Assembly: GCA_017964485.1 (NCBI GenBank)
Contig: JAGCRW010000095.1
Location: forward strand, 1 to 33,581
Direction: 5' to 3'
Source of the DNA: Muribaculaceae bacterium
GTDB taxonomy: Bacteria > Bacteroidota > Bacteroidia > Bacteroidales > Muribaculaceae
DNA: 33,581 bases
Below are positions 33,001 to 33,581 of this stretch, piece by piece. The notes beneath the pieces are model-generated. The model searched no databases. It saw only the letters and a program-made list of their open reading frames with translations, and was not told the origin of the DNA. Every line of letters starts with the position of its first letter. The stretch's first letter is position 1. The position numbers and the translations under genes are program-made.

Positions 33001-33581
33001 TTATTTCTTCTTTCCTGACTTATTGTTGCCTTTGTTTTTCTGCTGTGTAGTCGTGTTATTGTTTTTACCTTTACCCTTGTCATTTTGCTGGGCAGCACCG
33101 TTGTTCTTGCCCTTACCCTTGTCATTCTGCTGGGTATTTGTGTTATTCTTACCCTTATTGTTGTTTTGCTGGGCGGCGTTGTTGTTCTTTCCCTGCTTAC
33201 CCTGATCCTTGGCCGGAGTTTGTTGTTTGGCCTGTGGATGTTTCTTGGCATATCCCTTCTCGGGGATAGTGAGGGACTGACCTATCTCAATGTGGTCGCC
33301 ATTGATGGTGTTTGCAGCACGCAGGTCTTCTTGACTAATGCCATATTTGTTGGCTATTTTGGTAATGTTGTCGCCTTCTTTCACATTGTGCTTAACAGGT
33401 TGTGGGGGCGCAGCCTTCTTGTTGTCGTTTTTATTCGTATTATTGTTTTTATTATCGTTCTTGTTGGCGTTCTTGCCGTCGTTTTTGTTGGCGTTTTTAT
33501 TATCGTTCTTAGTGGTGGTCTTGTTATCGTTCTTGTTTGTATTCTTATTATCGCTCTTAGCGGTAGTATTGGTGTTCGTAT
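33001..33581 (-). CDS. LysM-domain protein, C-terminal part, with Lys/Asn-rich repeats
   Basis: The gene enters from the right window edge; its start is not visible and the frame is open to 33581. Visible order: about 60 residues rich in Asn, Lys, Asp and Thr, then APPQPVK, one LysM domain (HNVKEGDNITKIANKYG through IGQSLTIPEKGY, nt about 33392-33257) that binds peptidoglycan or chitin-like glycans, then about 70 residues of repeats. The tail holds four units of 13-14 residues with GKNN and QQND (for example GKNNGAAQQNDKGK), ending KSGKKK. High positive charge suggests contact with the wall or with nucleic acid. The missing N-terminus would decide whether it is an enzyme. Confidence 0.8.
   Translation of the reverse strand, partial: TNTNTTAKSDNKNTNKNDNKTTTKNDNKNANKNDGKNANKNDNKNNNTNKNDNKKAAPPQPVKHNVKEGDNITKIANKYGISQEDLRAANTINGDHIEIGQSLTIPEKGYAKKHPQAKQQTPAKDQGKQGKNNNAAQQNNNKGKNNTNTQQNDKGKGKNNGAAQQNDKGKGKNNNTTTQQKNKGNNKSGKKK

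Noticed and set aside
33001-33205. CRISPR-like repeats in the LysM gene
   Set aside because: The periodicity follows codons of 13-14 residue units with imperfect repeats and no unique spacers, so it is a coding tandem repeat.
1-33581. tRNA, rRNA or complete insertion sequences
   Set aside because: None was recognised on reading both strands; there is no transposase or integrase gene.

Overview
The window comes from a Bacteroidales chromosome, most likely Muribaculaceae or a Prevotella relative. The evidence is the recurring -7 box TAnnTTTG (sometimes with a -33 TTG or TTTG), start codons without Shine-Dalgarno sequences, and lineage-typical families: Omp28-like proteins with C-terminal dockerins, DUF6029, DUF6089, DUF6242, DUF4296, GxxExxY, a DksA-like protein without a full zinc finger, IleRS with a KMSKR motif, and a uppS-bamA-ompH cluster. 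Species cannot be named from the sequence alone.

Layout. 1-4.3 kb (minus): two secreted dockerin proteins, then a TlpA-like thioredoxin protein overlapping a DUF6029 outer-membrane gene that carries an in-frame amber codon. 4.5-4.7 kb: an orphan plus-strand promoter and a strong terminator that could make a ~90-nt RNA. 4.7-9.2 kb (minus): an acetylglutamate-kinase-like gene without its catalytic residues, a GxxExxY gene enclosed by 26-nt inverted repeats, prfB with its programmed +1 frameshift, and an acyl-CoA ligase. 9.2-17.4 kb (plus): msrA, a secreted protein of unknown function, a stand-alone membrane domain overlapping ileS, a DksA-like gene, lspA and a DUF4296 lipoprotein. 17.4-21.9 kb (minus): two small genes, two tandem deoxynucleoside kinases, a small exported protein, and mlaF-mlaE for phospholipid transport. 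22.1-26.2 kb (plus): an outer-membrane protein, a DUF2284 protein, ribD, and a DUF6242 lipoprotein gene broken by a one-base frameshift. 26.3-32.9 kb (plus): an envelope-assembly cluster (DUF6089 barrel, uppS, bamA, three ompH/skp paralogues) and a solitary vsr. The right edge cuts a LysM protein on the minus strand.

Most genes concern the cell envelope. UppS makes the lipid carrier precursor, LspA matures lipoproteins, BamA with three Skp-like chaperones inserts outer-membrane barrels, and MlaEF moves phospholipids. Several DUF proteins are probable clients of these machines.

No complete new defence or metabolic system is visible. The most unusual items are the intact but catalytically stripped ArgB paralogue, the inverted-repeat-bounded GxxExxY unit beside it, the candidate small RNA, the dispersed promoter-bearing repeat, and the single-domain membrane protein fused into the ileS operon. 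Two genes (DUF6029 and DUF6242) carry single-base lesions that could be real or assembly errors.
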